This document shows, one piece after another, positions 49,106-57,431 of a stretch of DNA of 64,000 bases. Origin of the DNA: Nonlabens sp. GTDB taxonomy: Bacteria > Bacteroidota > Bacteroidia > Flavobacteriales > Flavobacteriaceae. Location of the stretch: assembly GCA_020630715.1 (NCBI GenBank), contig JAHDIQ010000001.1, positions 492,513 to 556,512 of the forward strand, read 5' to 3'. The position numbers and the translations under genes were made by a program. Within the stretch, counting starts at the first letter, position 1, and every line of letters starts with the position of its first letter. Below the pieces are notes generated by a model, which was not told the origin of the DNA, did not search any database, and saw only the letters and a list, made by a program, of their open reading frames with translations.

Positions 49106-51346
49106 ATGAAAACAAAATTACTTTTACTTGCATTAGTTGTAGGAACTACAATCGCTTTTGCACAATCTACGATAAATATAACTACCTCTGGTGGTTCTTA
49201 TCCAACTGAGAAATGGGTTAGTATCACTACAGGTGTGGATGGTTCTGGTACACAAATATGGGGTCAAGGAAATGGAACTCAGTGTGACGGTTCTGGATTA
49301 ATTAATCAAGATATAATGTTACCAGCAGGCACCTATTATGTGAACTGTTATGATCAATACGATGATAGCTGGGATGGCACTCTAATTTCTGTAGCTGCTT
49401 ATGGAGCTATCATAGGAAATAATGGTGGCGTTACTCCAGATGACGGTGCAGATGATGACGTAGACTTTACTTGTGAAGGAACTCCAGAAGAATTAGAAGC
49501 ATCTTTTCAAATTGTTGTCCCTGCACCACCATCTTGTTTACTGCCTACTGCAATAGCAAATGATGCAGTTACCTTAACAACAGCAGACTTTTCGTGGGTA
49601 GATGCCTCTACAGAAGATGCTGGTTATAATTGGGAAGTAGTTCCTGCAGGTAATGCTCAAGGAACTGGTGTTGTAGCAAATGGAACTACTGCTACTGATG
49701 CTGTTAGTGCATCAGTTACAGGATTGACTGCAGCAACAGATTACGATTTTTATATTCAGTCTAATTGTGGTGGATCTACAAGTACTTGGTCAGCGCCTTT
49801 AAATTTCTTTACAGGTTATTGCGCATCTGTTCCATCATCAAATGATGGAAATGGTATAGGTCAGATAGACATTGAAGGAACTGTTCTAACTAGTGCAGGA
49901 GATGTTACTTATGAAGATTTTAGAGCAACTCAAGTTGCTGTAGATAATAGTGTTACAATGAACATAGAGTTTCAAACTGGATACACTTATGATACGAATA
50001 TTTGGATTGATTTTAATGATGATTTAGTATATGATTCTTCAGAATTAGTATTTGACGGTGTATCTGGGTCTGCAGACCCTACAACACTAGATACTAGTTT
50101 TATTATTCCAGGTACGGTTGTCGCTGGCGTATATTCAATGAGAGTAGGAACCGCAGATAGTGGACAAGCTACACCTGATCCTTGTTATAACGGAAGTTAT
50201 GGTGTAACAATAGATATGGTTATTAATTTCACACCAGCTGCTTGTATAGATGTTTCTAATATCATCATAGATTCAGTAACATCAGATTCTATCGCGGTAA
50301 GCTGGACAGAGAACAATGTTACCCCAGCCACAGACTGGGAAGTGGTTGCTGTTGCTAGTGGTGCCGGAGCACCAGCAGTAGGAACAACTAATGCAACTTC
50401 TATTCCCTATACAATAGGATCATTATCACCACAAACTGACTATGATGTATATGTAAGAGTAGATTGTAGAACTAGCTTTGCAGGTCCAGTTGTTGCTACA
50501 ACGGCTTGTGCTCCAGTTGCTTCTTTCCCATCTACCACAGATTTTACGACAAATGTTCCTAATGCTTGCTGGGATGAAGCTGGTGATGGAGAAATCGCTA
50601 CTGGCCCTACAGGATTAGGCGCGTCAAACTGGAAAGCTGGTCGTGCTTATACTAATTATGATGATGTAGTTGTAAACAGTAATGTTATTAATCTATATAC
50701 TCAAGGATTTCGCGAGTGGTTAATTTCTGAAACTTATGACCTATCTGCATTAACTACAAAGGTGTTAACCGTAGAAGTTGCAGTAACAGATTACACCTTT
50801 TCAGGTACTTCTACAGCAACAGATACCGCTACTATGGGAGCTGATGACTCAGTAGACTTGTTAATAACAACTGATGGAGGTTCAACATGGACATCTTTAG
50901 AGACATGGAACGCTGCTAATCAACCTCTAGTTACTGGTGTGAGAAGTACTTATGATCTTGCTAGTTATTCAGGAAATGTTCAGTTTGCTTTTATGGCTAG
51001 TGACGGTTTAGTTGATGATCCTGAGGATTATGATTTTCATGTGGGAGCTTTTGTAGTAGATAGCACCGCTGGATTAAACGATATTAATGAAAGCACTACC
51101 ATCAGCTTATATCCTAACCCAGTTTCTGGTAATAGTATGAATGTATTAGTAAATAATACTACTGGTGATAGTTTAAACGCTACTATATACAATACTTTAG
51201 GACAGCAAGTACTTTCTCGATCTATTGAAAATTTAAATGGTAGAGAATTTATGGTAAATGGTTTAGATCAACTTAATTCCGGTTTATATATTCTTAGAAT
51301 TACTAATGGAGACCAGTCTTTTACACAACGATTTGTAAAGAAATAG
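49106..51346 (+). CDS. T9SS-exported surface protein, paralogue of the 44932 protein
   Basis: 746 residues. The order repeats that of its neighbour: signal peptide, ITTSGGSY beta domain, FnIII-like domain, GEVED-type domain (about 265-377), second FnIII-like domain. A distinct C-terminal half then carries a region containing FRATQ-unrelated Ser/Thr-rich strands and NWKAGRAYTNYDDVVV, before a type A sorting domain (ISLYPNPVSGN, IYNTLGQQV, LYILRI, RFVKK). The CUB-like domain of the neighbour is absent. The start ATGAAAACAAAATTA is identical in the two genes. It has its own terminator and palindrome. Confidence 0.92.
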   Translation: MKTKLLLLALVVGTTIAFAQSTINITTSGGSYPTEKWVSITTGVDGSGTQIWGQGNGTQCDGSGLINQDIMLPAGTYYVNCYDQYDDSWDGTLISVAAYGAIIGNNGGVTPDDGADDDVDFTCEGTPEELEASFQIVVPAPPSCLLPTAIANDAVTLTTADFSWVDASTEDAGYNWEVVPAGNAQGTGVVANGTTATDAVSASVTGLTAATDYDFYIQSNCGGSTSTWSAPLNFFTGYCASVPSSNDGNGIGQIDIEGTVLTSAGDVTYEDFRATQVAVDNSVTMNIEFQTGYTYDTNIWIDFNDDLVYDSSELVFDGVSGSADPTTLDTSFIIPGTVVAGVYSMRVGTADSGQATPDPCYNGSYGVTIDMVINFTPAACIDVSNIIIDSVTSDSIAVSWTENNVTPATDWEVVAVASGAGAPAVGTTNATSIPYTIGSLSPQTDYDVYVRVDCRTSFAGPVVATTACAPVASFPSTTDFTTNVPNACWDEAGDGEIATGPTGLGASNWKAGRAYTNYDDVVVNSNVINLYTQGFREWLISETYDLSALTTKVLTVEVAVTDYTFSGTSTATDTATMGADDSVDLLITTDGGSTWTSLETWNAANQPLVTGVRSTYDLASYSGNVQFAFMASDGLVDDPEDYDFHVGAFVVDSTAGLNDINESTTISLYPNPVSGNSMNVLVNNTTGDSLNATIYNTLGQQVLSRSIENLNGREFMVNGLDQLNSGLYILRITNGDQSFTQRFVKK

Positions 51347-51368
51347 ATACTTTTTGAAGTGTTTAATA

Positions 51369-51399
51369 AAGGCTGTCTAGAAATAGGCAGTCTTTTTTT
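51369..51399 (+). terminator. terminator after the second T9SS gene
   Basis: AAGGCTGTCT/AGGCAGTCTT stem kept by two wobble pairs, with a T run; clearly related to the one at 48836. Confidence 0.85.
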
Positions 51400-51403
51400 A
51401 TTA

Positions 51404-51419
51404 CGCTTTCGCGAAAGCG
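51404..51419. repeat. dispersed palindrome copy 17 (after terminator)
   Basis: Perfect CGCTTTCGCGAAAGCG, ten bases past the hairpin, followed by AAATCC as at 3070. Confidence 0.9.
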
Positions 51420-51525
51420 AAATCCTAACCTCTGTATCTCTAAAATTAAGATCAGTTAATAACACAATAACTTTTTAATTGTTTACTCAAGTACCACATC
51501 GTATTTTTACCATAAATAGAGAAAA

Positions 51526-52539
51526 ATGGCAGACAATAAAGAGAAAGAAGCAAAATTAAAAGCCCTTAAATTAACCATGGATAAGCTAGACAAGGCTTAT
51601 GGTAAAGGTGCCGTAATGAAAATGGGTGATCGACAAATTGTAGATGTAGAAAGCATTCCTACAGGATCACTAGCTTTAAATGCCGCATTAGGAGTTGGTG
51701 GTTATCCGCGTGGTAGAGTAGTTGAAATTTACGGTCCAGAATCGTCAGGAAAAACGACATTAACCTTACACGCAATTGCCGAGGCTCAAAAAGCAGGTGG
51801 GATTGCAGCTTTTATTGATGCAGAGCATGCTTTTGACCGTTTTTATGCAGAGAAATTAGGAGTAGATATTGATAATCTAATCATTTCACAACCTGATCAT
51901 GGGGAACAAGCACTTGAAATTGCAGAGAATTTAATACGTTCTGGAGCCATAGATATTATTGTGATAGACTCCGTTGCCGCTTTAACTCCTAAAAGTGAGA
52001 TTGAAGGTGAAATGGGTGATAGTAAAATGGGACTTCACGCTAGATTAATGTCACAAGCATTACGTAAAATGACAGGTACCATTTCTAAGACTAATTGTAC
52101 GGTGATATTTATCAATCAGTTGCGCGAGAAGATCGGTGTCATGTTTGGAAATCCTGAGACTACTACAGGTGGTAACGCATTGAAATTCTATTGCTCTGTA
52201 AGATTAGATATTAGAAGAAGTACTCAAATAAAAGATACTTCTGGAAACGTTTTAGGTAATAAGACTCGTGTGAAAGTAGTAAAGAATAAAGTAGCACCAC
52301 CATTTAGAATGGCCGAGTTTGACATCATGTACGGTGAAGGAGTCTCTATTCTAGGAGAGATTATAGATTTAGGTGTAGAATATGAAATTGTCAATAAAGC
52401 AGGTTCATGGTTCTCTTATGGTGATACTAAACTAGGTCAAGGTAGAGATGCCGTAAAGAATATCCTTAAAGATAATCCAGATCTAGTAGATGAATTGCAA
52501 GCTAAAATTATGGAAGCTATTAAAATTGCAAATAGCTAA
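51526..52539 (+). CDS. recA: recombinase RecA
   Basis: 337 residues. Walker [10 protein letters not shown], the IDAEHAFD loop, [20 protein letters not shown] and [21 protein letters not shown] are all as in RecA. It drives homologous recombination and SOS induction. No LexA-type operator was identified upstream. A strong symmetric hairpin follows. Confidence 0.99.
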   Translation: MADNKEKEAKLKALKLTMDKLDKAYGKGAVMKMGDRQIVDVESIPTGSLALNAALGVGGYPRGRVVEIYGPESSGKTTLTLHAIAEAQKAGGIAAFIDAEHAFDRFYAEKLGVDIDNLIISQPDHGEQALEIAENLIRSGAIDIIVIDSVAALTPKSEIEGEMGDSKMGLHARLMSQALRKMTGTISKTNCTVIFINQLREKIGVMFGNPETTTGGNALKFYCSVRLDIRRSTQIKDTSGNVLGNKTRVKVVKNKVAPPFRMAEFDIMYGEGVSILGEIIDLGVEYEIVNKAGSWFSYGDTKLGQGRDAVKNILKDNPDLVDELQAKIMEAIKIANS

Positions 52540-52563
52540 TTCACAAATAGGAACAAGTTATTT

Positions 52564-52599
52564 AAATCGCTTTGAAATTAATTTCAAAGCGATTTTTTA
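52564..52599 (+). terminator. terminator after recA, 32-bp perfect palindrome
   Basis: AAATCGCTTTGAAAT and its complement with TA at the centre, followed by a T run. The arms contain CGCTTTG but not the dispersed TTTCGCGAAA core. Confidence 0.9.
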
Positions 52600-52655
52600 T
52601 TTTGACGCAACCTTTTAAAAATAGTTGCATCTTTAAAGTGTTAATTCATTTTATT

Positions 52656-53075
52656 ATGAGAATTGGAACAATAATAATCCTATGTTTAGTTTTTTTAGTG
52701 AGTAGTTGTGAACTGTCAGATGATGGTCTACGTGTTACTTATGAAGCGATTCCTATAGATAGTGTTCAGATGCCACAGACCTTTGTATTTGGAGAGCAGT
52801 ATGACATTCCTGTATACTATGATCGCCCTACTAGTTGCCATGTTTTTGAAGGTTTTAATGTAGAAGCTAGATTAAATGAACGTATCATCACAGTAATTAA
52901 TGCTAGATTAGATGCAGGTGAGTGTTTAGATGAGAACGTGCAAGAGGAACAGTTTTTAAGATTTACAGCGGCTAGTAATGGTACTTATATCTTTAGATTT
53001 TTAACAGATGAGGATGTGAATGGAGATAATATGGGTCCTGACTATTTAGAATATGAAATTCAGGTGACGGAATAA
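52656..53075 (+). CDS. small lipoprotein in the sigma-factor operon
   Basis: 139 residues from the ATG at 52656, chosen because it gives the lipoprotein signal MRIGTIIILCLVFLVSSC; earlier in-frame codons overlap the recA terminator. The mature part is beta-rich and acidic with two further Cys (TSCHVF, GECLDENV). No family is recognised. The stop lies four bases before the sigma factor ATG, so it is probably the first gene of the operon and may be an envelope-stress sensor or target. Confidence 0.75.
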   Translation: MRIGTIIILCLVFLVSSCELSDDGLRVTYEAIPIDSVQMPQTFVFGEQYDIPVYYDRPTSCHVFEGFNVEARLNERIITVINARLDAGECLDENVQEEQFLRFTAASNGTYIFRFLTDEDVNGDNMGPDYLEYEIQVTE

Positions 53076-53079
53076 TTAA

Positions 53080-53634
53080 ATGAAAAATGTGGTTCTTAAG
53101 GAGCTTATACATGAATGCAAACAAAATAACCGTAAAGCGCAACGAGAACTCTATGATAGATTATCGTCTAAGCTTTTTGCGAGTTGTTTAAAGTATGCGC
53201 CTAATTATCAGGAAGCGCAAGATATATTACAAGATTCTTTCATCACGATTTATAAAAAGATAGATCAGTTTAAAGACGAAGGATCTTTTGAAGGATGGTG
53301 TAGAAGGATTACGGTAAATACTGCTTTAATGAGGTATAGAGGTACTAAAGTAGTAGACCTAGTAAATGAAGGACAAATTAAAGATGAAGCAATTGAAGTA
53401 GAAGAAATTGAAGATGTGGATTTAAACACCATGCTTTCTATGATACAACAATTGCCAGATAGATATAGAATGGTTTTTTCAATGTACGCATTAGATGATT
53501 ACTCGCATAGAGAAATTGCAAATATGATGAATATTACAGAAGGTACTTCAAAATCTAACCTAGCTAGAGCTAGACAACATTTAAAAAAAGCAATAACACA
53601 ATGGCGTGAAGAAAATAATTCCACCGCTAGTTAA
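53080..53634 (+). CDS. ECF-type RNA polymerase sigma factor
   Basis: 184 residues with sigma region 2 (LYDRLSSKLFASCLKYAP, AQDILQDSFITIYKKIDQF) and region 4 (LPDRYRMVFSMYALDDYSHREIA, a helix-turn-helix with EGTSKSNLARAR). Region 3 is missing, as in ECF factors. The gene that follows after two bases starts with an anti-sigma-like segment and is its likely regulator. Targets are not known. Confidence 0.93.
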   Translation: MKNVVLKELIHECKQNNRKAQRELYDRLSSKLFASCLKYAPNYQEAQDILQDSFITIYKKIDQFKDEGSFEGWCRRITVNTALMRYRGTKVVDLVNEGQIKDEAIEVEEIEDVDLNTMLSMIQQLPDRYRMVFSMYALDDYSHREIANMMNITEGTSKSNLARARQHLKKAITQWREENNSTAS

Positions 53635-53636
53635 GT

Positions 53637-55295
53637 ATGAGTGATAAAAAAAACATAGATAGAATCTTTAAAGAAAAGTTTAAAGACTTTGAGGCTGCGC
53701 CACCTGCAGGCTTATGGGATGCTATTGAAAATAATCTAGAACAACCGGCTCAAAGACCTAAAAAGATTTTACCACTATGGTTAAAATTAGCTGGAATTGC
53801 TGCTGGAGTTGCATTACTTCTGGGAACATATTACACGTTGAATACATATCAATTTTCTAAAACTAGCATTGAGCAGCAAGTAGTAGATTCAAAAGACGTT
53901 GATAGTAATGAGTCTCAGAATTCAACCACGAATTCAGTAAACAAGAAAACAGAAAGCAACATTGTTAGTGATACAGACCATACACCAACTAATGAGCAAA
54001 TAAAAACAAACGATTCAGAGCTTGCTTCTACCTCAAATCAAAGTGGTAAATCAACTGATAATGAGTTGAAAAAATCTTCAGAAGGTGAAAAATTAAACAC
54101 ATCTAATACTTCTGGAATTGTTAATCGTGGTGCTAAGATCCTTAAAACAAATAGTTCAATACTTAATCAGAATTCAGTTAAAGATCCTTTAGGTGAATTA
54201 CCTACTCTTAAGCAAACCACATCTCAAAAAGATCAAGCAGTTGCGACTACTAATAATTCAAAAGACATGTCATCTAGTAAGTTGAGATCTAATGATCTTA
54301 ATAAAACGATGACCACTCCACAGAATAAGCCTTTGGAAAATAATTCTGAGGTTACTGCTAGCAATAAAACGTCAAATACAGGTCTCGATGCAGATGTGAA
54401 TAAAGCAAACCCTAACACACAAATTGTTGATCCAGTTAAAAAACAGCCTTCAACATCAGATGTCGCACAGGTAGATGTTGATTCTACAAAAACCCAGCAA
54501 CCTACGCTAGATGCTCTTGCACAACAACAAAATGAACAGCAAGAAAAGATAAAAGATCCAGAAGACACCTTCCAGAAAGCATGGACCGCAACCAGTATGA
54601 TCGCACCCGTATTTTCTAATACATCTGCTGGATCATCTATAGGCGAGGATTTTGTAGATAATGGTAAAGTAGGTGGTGTAAATTTAAGTTATGGTGTAGC
54701 AGTAGGTTATGAAGTTTCTCCTAGATTATCTGTAAGAACAGGAGTTCATCGTGTGGACATGAGTTATACTACTAATGATGTGGTGTATAAACAACCTTTT
54801 GATCCTGGTGTTCAACTGGTATCTATTAGCAATTTTAATCCTACAGCAGTTTCAGACGCTGGTAGCACAACTGCAAGTGATATAGGAAGTTCTTTCTCAC
54901 AAGAATTTCTGGCAGATAATACGTTCTCTGGTTTTCAAGGTGGTATCACACAGCGTTTAGGTTATTTAGAAGTACCACTAGAATTGCGTTATAAGGTGAT
55001 TGATAGTAAGTTTAGTCTTAATGTGATAGGTGGAATGAGTGCGCTGTTTTTAACAGATAATAATATCGCGATCACAGATAATAATACCAGATTAGATTTA
55101 GGCGCAGATAATAATTTTAATGACTTTAATCAGAGTGCAAACTTTGGTCTAGGTATAGATTATTCCTTTACCAGTCAGTTAGGCTTTAGTATAGAGCCCG
55201 TTTTTAAGTATCAATTAAGTCCATTACGCAATAACATTGCTGGATTTAGACCTTACAACATCGGTGTCTACAGCGGTATTACGTATCGTTTTTAA
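53637..55295 (+). CDS. envelope-spanning protein: anti-sigma-like N-terminus plus beta-barrel
   Basis: 552 residues. The N-terminus (KNIDRIFKEKFKDFEAAPPAGLWDAIENNL) is the short segment that flavobacterial proteins downstream of ECF sigma genes share. One membrane helix lies at about 47-66, followed by about 250 Ser/Thr/Asn/Gln/Lys-rich residues. The C-terminal domain (about 335-552) is an Asn/Phe-rich porin-like barrel with LSVRTGVHRVDMSY and YGVAVGYEVSPR. A sigma regulator that reads the outer membrane is plausible. If the last part is a true barrel, one chain would link both membranes. Function not shown. Confidence 0.8.
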   Translation: MSDKKNIDRIFKEKFKDFEAAPPAGLWDAIENNLEQPAQRPKKILPLWLKLAGIAAGVALLLGTYYTLNTYQFSKTSIEQQVVDSKDVDSNESQNSTTNSVNKKTESNIVSDTDHTPTNEQIKTNDSELASTSNQSGKSTDNELKKSSEGEKLNTSNTSGIVNRGAKILKTNSSILNQNSVKDPLGELPTLKQTTSQKDQAVATTNNSKDMSSSKLRSNDLNKTMTTPQNKPLENNSEVTASNKTSNTGLDADVNKANPNTQIVDPVKKQPSTSDVAQVDVDSTKTQQPTLDALAQQQNEQQEKIKDPEDTFQKAWTATSMIAPVFSNTSAGSSIGEDFVDNGKVGGVNLSYGVAVGYEVSPRLSVRTGVHRVDMSYTTNDVVYKQPFDPGVQLVSISNFNPTAVSDAGSTTASDIGSSFSQEFLADNTFSGFQGGITQRLGYLEVPLELRYKVIDSKFSLNVIGGMSALFLTDNNIAITDNNTRLDLGADNNFNDFNQSANFGLGIDYSFTSQLGFSIEPVFKYQLSPLRNNIAGFRPYNIGVYSGITYRF

Positions 55296-55382
55296 AATAT
55301 AAGGACCTTAAAGTCCGCAACTTCTTTGAAAGAGGAAAATTTTGAGGTTGGTTAAATAAACTCAATTTTTTGCAATGATGAT

Positions 55383-55414
55383 GAAAACCGTTCCTGTGCC
55401 ATGGAGCGGTTTTC
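55383..55414. terminator. bidirectional terminator, barrel gene and plsC-like gene
   Basis: GAAAACCGTTCC/GGAGCGGTTTTC stem with one wobble pair between convergent genes; it overlaps the last base of the plsC-like stop. Confidence 0.8.
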
Positions 55415-56157
55415 TATTTCATATCGTTTTGTAGCGTAGTGAGGATGATGTTTTTTACGCTTTCGCGAAAGCGTACTTTATCATCAGGTAACTTCATACC
55501 ATCAGTAGCAATAGAAACATGCGTTAGAGCGCGCATCCTTCCAGGACCACCATGAAAAAAATGAAACGGAAAACGTTTTTTATTATCAAATAAAGTAACA
55601 GGAAGTACCGGAATTTGATGTTCAATAGCAAGCCTAAAAGCACCATCTTTAAATGTATCCAGTACCACATCTAGATCATCTGGAACGCCACCTTCTGGAA
55701 AAATGCAAATGCTTACACCAGCATCTAGTCTAGCACTCGCACGGTCAAAAACCGCTTTTCTACTCCTAGGATTACTGCGATCTACTAGAATGTTAGTGCG
55801 TTTGTAGAAAAACCCAAATAACGGAATCTTTGCCAGTTCTGCCTTACCTACAAATACAAATGGATTTTTTGAAATAAGCAACATCATCATGATATCTGTC
55901 ATGCTGGTATGATTTGCTACAAGCATATAACTTTGACCTTTTACCATTTCTTGTTCACGCTTAATGACTGGCCAGCATCCCATCCCATAAATAATAATCG
56001 CACTCCATAGTCGCGCCATCTTATAAAAATAGGAATAGGTTTTCTCTGATAAAACAGACAACACTAAAAAAGGAAAAAGAACAATAATAGGTAGCGCGAC
56101 CAGTATATAAAACCATACACGGTATAGTGGCATTAGAATATATCGCAACCAGTTCAC
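55414..56157 (-). CDS. 1-acyl-sn-glycerol-3-phosphate acyltransferase-like protein
   Basis: 247 residues with an N-terminal membrane helix (about 7-32), the acyltransferase motif NHTSMTD (His83, Asp88) and FPEGG near residue 153. It belongs to the PlsC family, which adds the second acyl chain to lysophosphatidate; ornithine- or serine-lipid acyltransferases look alike. A dispersed palindrome near the C-terminus is read as VRFRESVKN. It lies between convergent and divergent genes and is probably transcribed alone. Confidence 0.9.
   Translation of the reverse strand: MNWLRYILMPLYRVWFYILVALPIIVLFPFLVLSVLSEKTYSYFYKMARLWSAIIIYGMGCWPVIKREQEMVKGQSYMLVANHTSMTDIMMMLLISKNPFVFVGKAELAKIPLFGFFYKRTNILVDRSNPRSRKAVFDRASARLDAGVSICIFPEGGVPDDLDVVLDTFKDGAFRLAIEHQIPVLPVTLFDNKKRFPFHFFHGGPGRMRALTHVSIATDGMKLPDDKVRFRESVKNIILTTLQNDMK
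55458..55473. repeat. dispersed palindrome copy 18 (in acyltransferase)
   Basis: Perfect CGCTTTCGCGAAAGCG with TA on both sides, read on the minus strand as RFRES. Confidence 0.9.
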
Positions 56158-56269
56158 GGCGGTAAAAATAGGTTAATTAAATGGTTCGTAATTTCTTAGA
56201 TGATGCTACCTCATTATTTTTAAACTTAAACTTAAACTTAATACTTTGTACTTAATAGGATAAGGTCTT

Positions 56270-56277
56270 TACCTTTG
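56270..56277 (+). promoter_or_regulatory. TAnnTTTG -7 element for trpS
   Basis: TACCTTTG ends 18 bases before the ATG at 56296; a TTG start inside this element is therefore unlikely. Confidence 0.55.
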
Positions 56278-56295
56278 TTTTTTTTAAAATCTATC

Positions 56296-57264
56296 ATGGC
56301 TAGAATTCTTACCGGCGTACAATCTACAGGAACACCACATTTAGGCAACTTATTAGGTGCTATCTTACCAGCCATAGAAATGGCAAATCAACCAGAAAAT
56401 GATGCTTTCCTATTTATAGCAGATATGCATTCACTAACGCAAATAAAAGATGGCGACCAGTTAAGAGAAAACACATATTCCACGGCAGCGGCATGGCTAG
56501 CTTGTGGATTAGATATTGAAAAAACTACTTTTTACAGACAAAGCGATGTACCACAAGTAACAGAATTAAACTGGTATTTGAATTGTTTTTTTCCTTACCA
56601 GCGATTAACACTAGCACATAGCTTTAAAGATAAATCAGATCGTTTACAAGATGTTAATGCTGGTTTATTCACCTATCCTATGTTAATGGCAGCAGACATT
56701 TTATTGTATGATGCACAAGTAGTTCCCGTAGGAAAAGATCAATTACAACATTTAGAAATTACCAGAGAAGTAGCTGGTAAATTCAACCATGCGATGGGTG
56801 ACACTTTAATAGAACCAGAAGCAAAAATCCAAGAGCACACCATGCTCGTTCCTGGTACAGATGGCGATAAGATGAGTAAGTCTAAAGGGAATATCATCAA
56901 TATATTCTTAGCAGATAAAAAACTGCGCAAGCAAATCATGTCTATTGAGACGGATAGTACTCCACTGGAAGACCCTAAAGATACAGCTACTTGTAATGTA
57001 TTTACTTTATATCAACTAATAGCTAGCGATGCGCAGTTAGAACAAATGCGAGCTAATTATGCTGGTGGTAATTATGGTTATGGACATGCAAAACAAGCCT
57101 TGTATGAATTGATCTTAGAGCGATTTGGCACTATTAGAGAACGCTACAATCACTACATGGATCACAGGCACGAGATTGATGCAGCGCTAGAAGCTGGTGC
57201 TGCAAAAGCTGCCGTTGTAGCAGATGCTACCTTAAAACGTGTGAGAAGTAAAGTTGGGTATTAA
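56296..57264 (+). CDS. trpS: tryptophanyl-tRNA synthetase
   Basis: 322 residues from the ATG at 56296 (MARILTGVQSTGTPHLGNLLG); the longer frame would use a TTG inside the promoter element. The HIGH-type motif PHLGN, the LLYDAQVVPVGKDQLQHLE region and KMSKSKGN are visible. It charges tRNA-Trp. A gap of 167 bases with no recognised element apart from an inverted repeat follows. Confidence 0.96.
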   Translation: MARILTGVQSTGTPHLGNLLGAILPAIEMANQPENDAFLFIADMHSLTQIKDGDQLRENTYSTAAAWLACGLDIEKTTFYRQSDVPQVTELNWYLNCFFPYQRLTLAHSFKDKSDRLQDVNAGLFTYPMLMAADILLYDAQVVPVGKDQLQHLEITREVAGKFNHAMGDTLIEPEAKIQEHTMLVPGTDGDKMSKSKGNIINIFLADKKLRKQIMSIETDSTPLEDPKDTATCNVFTLYQLIASDAQLEQMRANYAGGNYGYGHAKQALYELILERFGTIRERYNHYMDHRHEIDAALEAGAAKAAVVADATLKRVRSKVGY

Positions 57265-57431
57265 AAATGCATCGCTACGGTTAGAGTCAATGGGGCACAG
57301 CGTGGAATGGGTTGAGGTAAAGAAGTTTTTATATCCTAAGGGATTATCTATTTAAGAAAGAAAAAATCTAAACGATTATTTCAATTAAGCCTATTTTTAT
57401 GATCGTCTATTAATTATTAAATCCTTTTTTA

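Noticed and set aside
53900-54560. Open frame on the minus strand inside the low-complexity part of the 53637 gene
   Set aside because: It arises from Ser/Thr/Asn-rich codons of the real gene read backwards and has no start context or domain.
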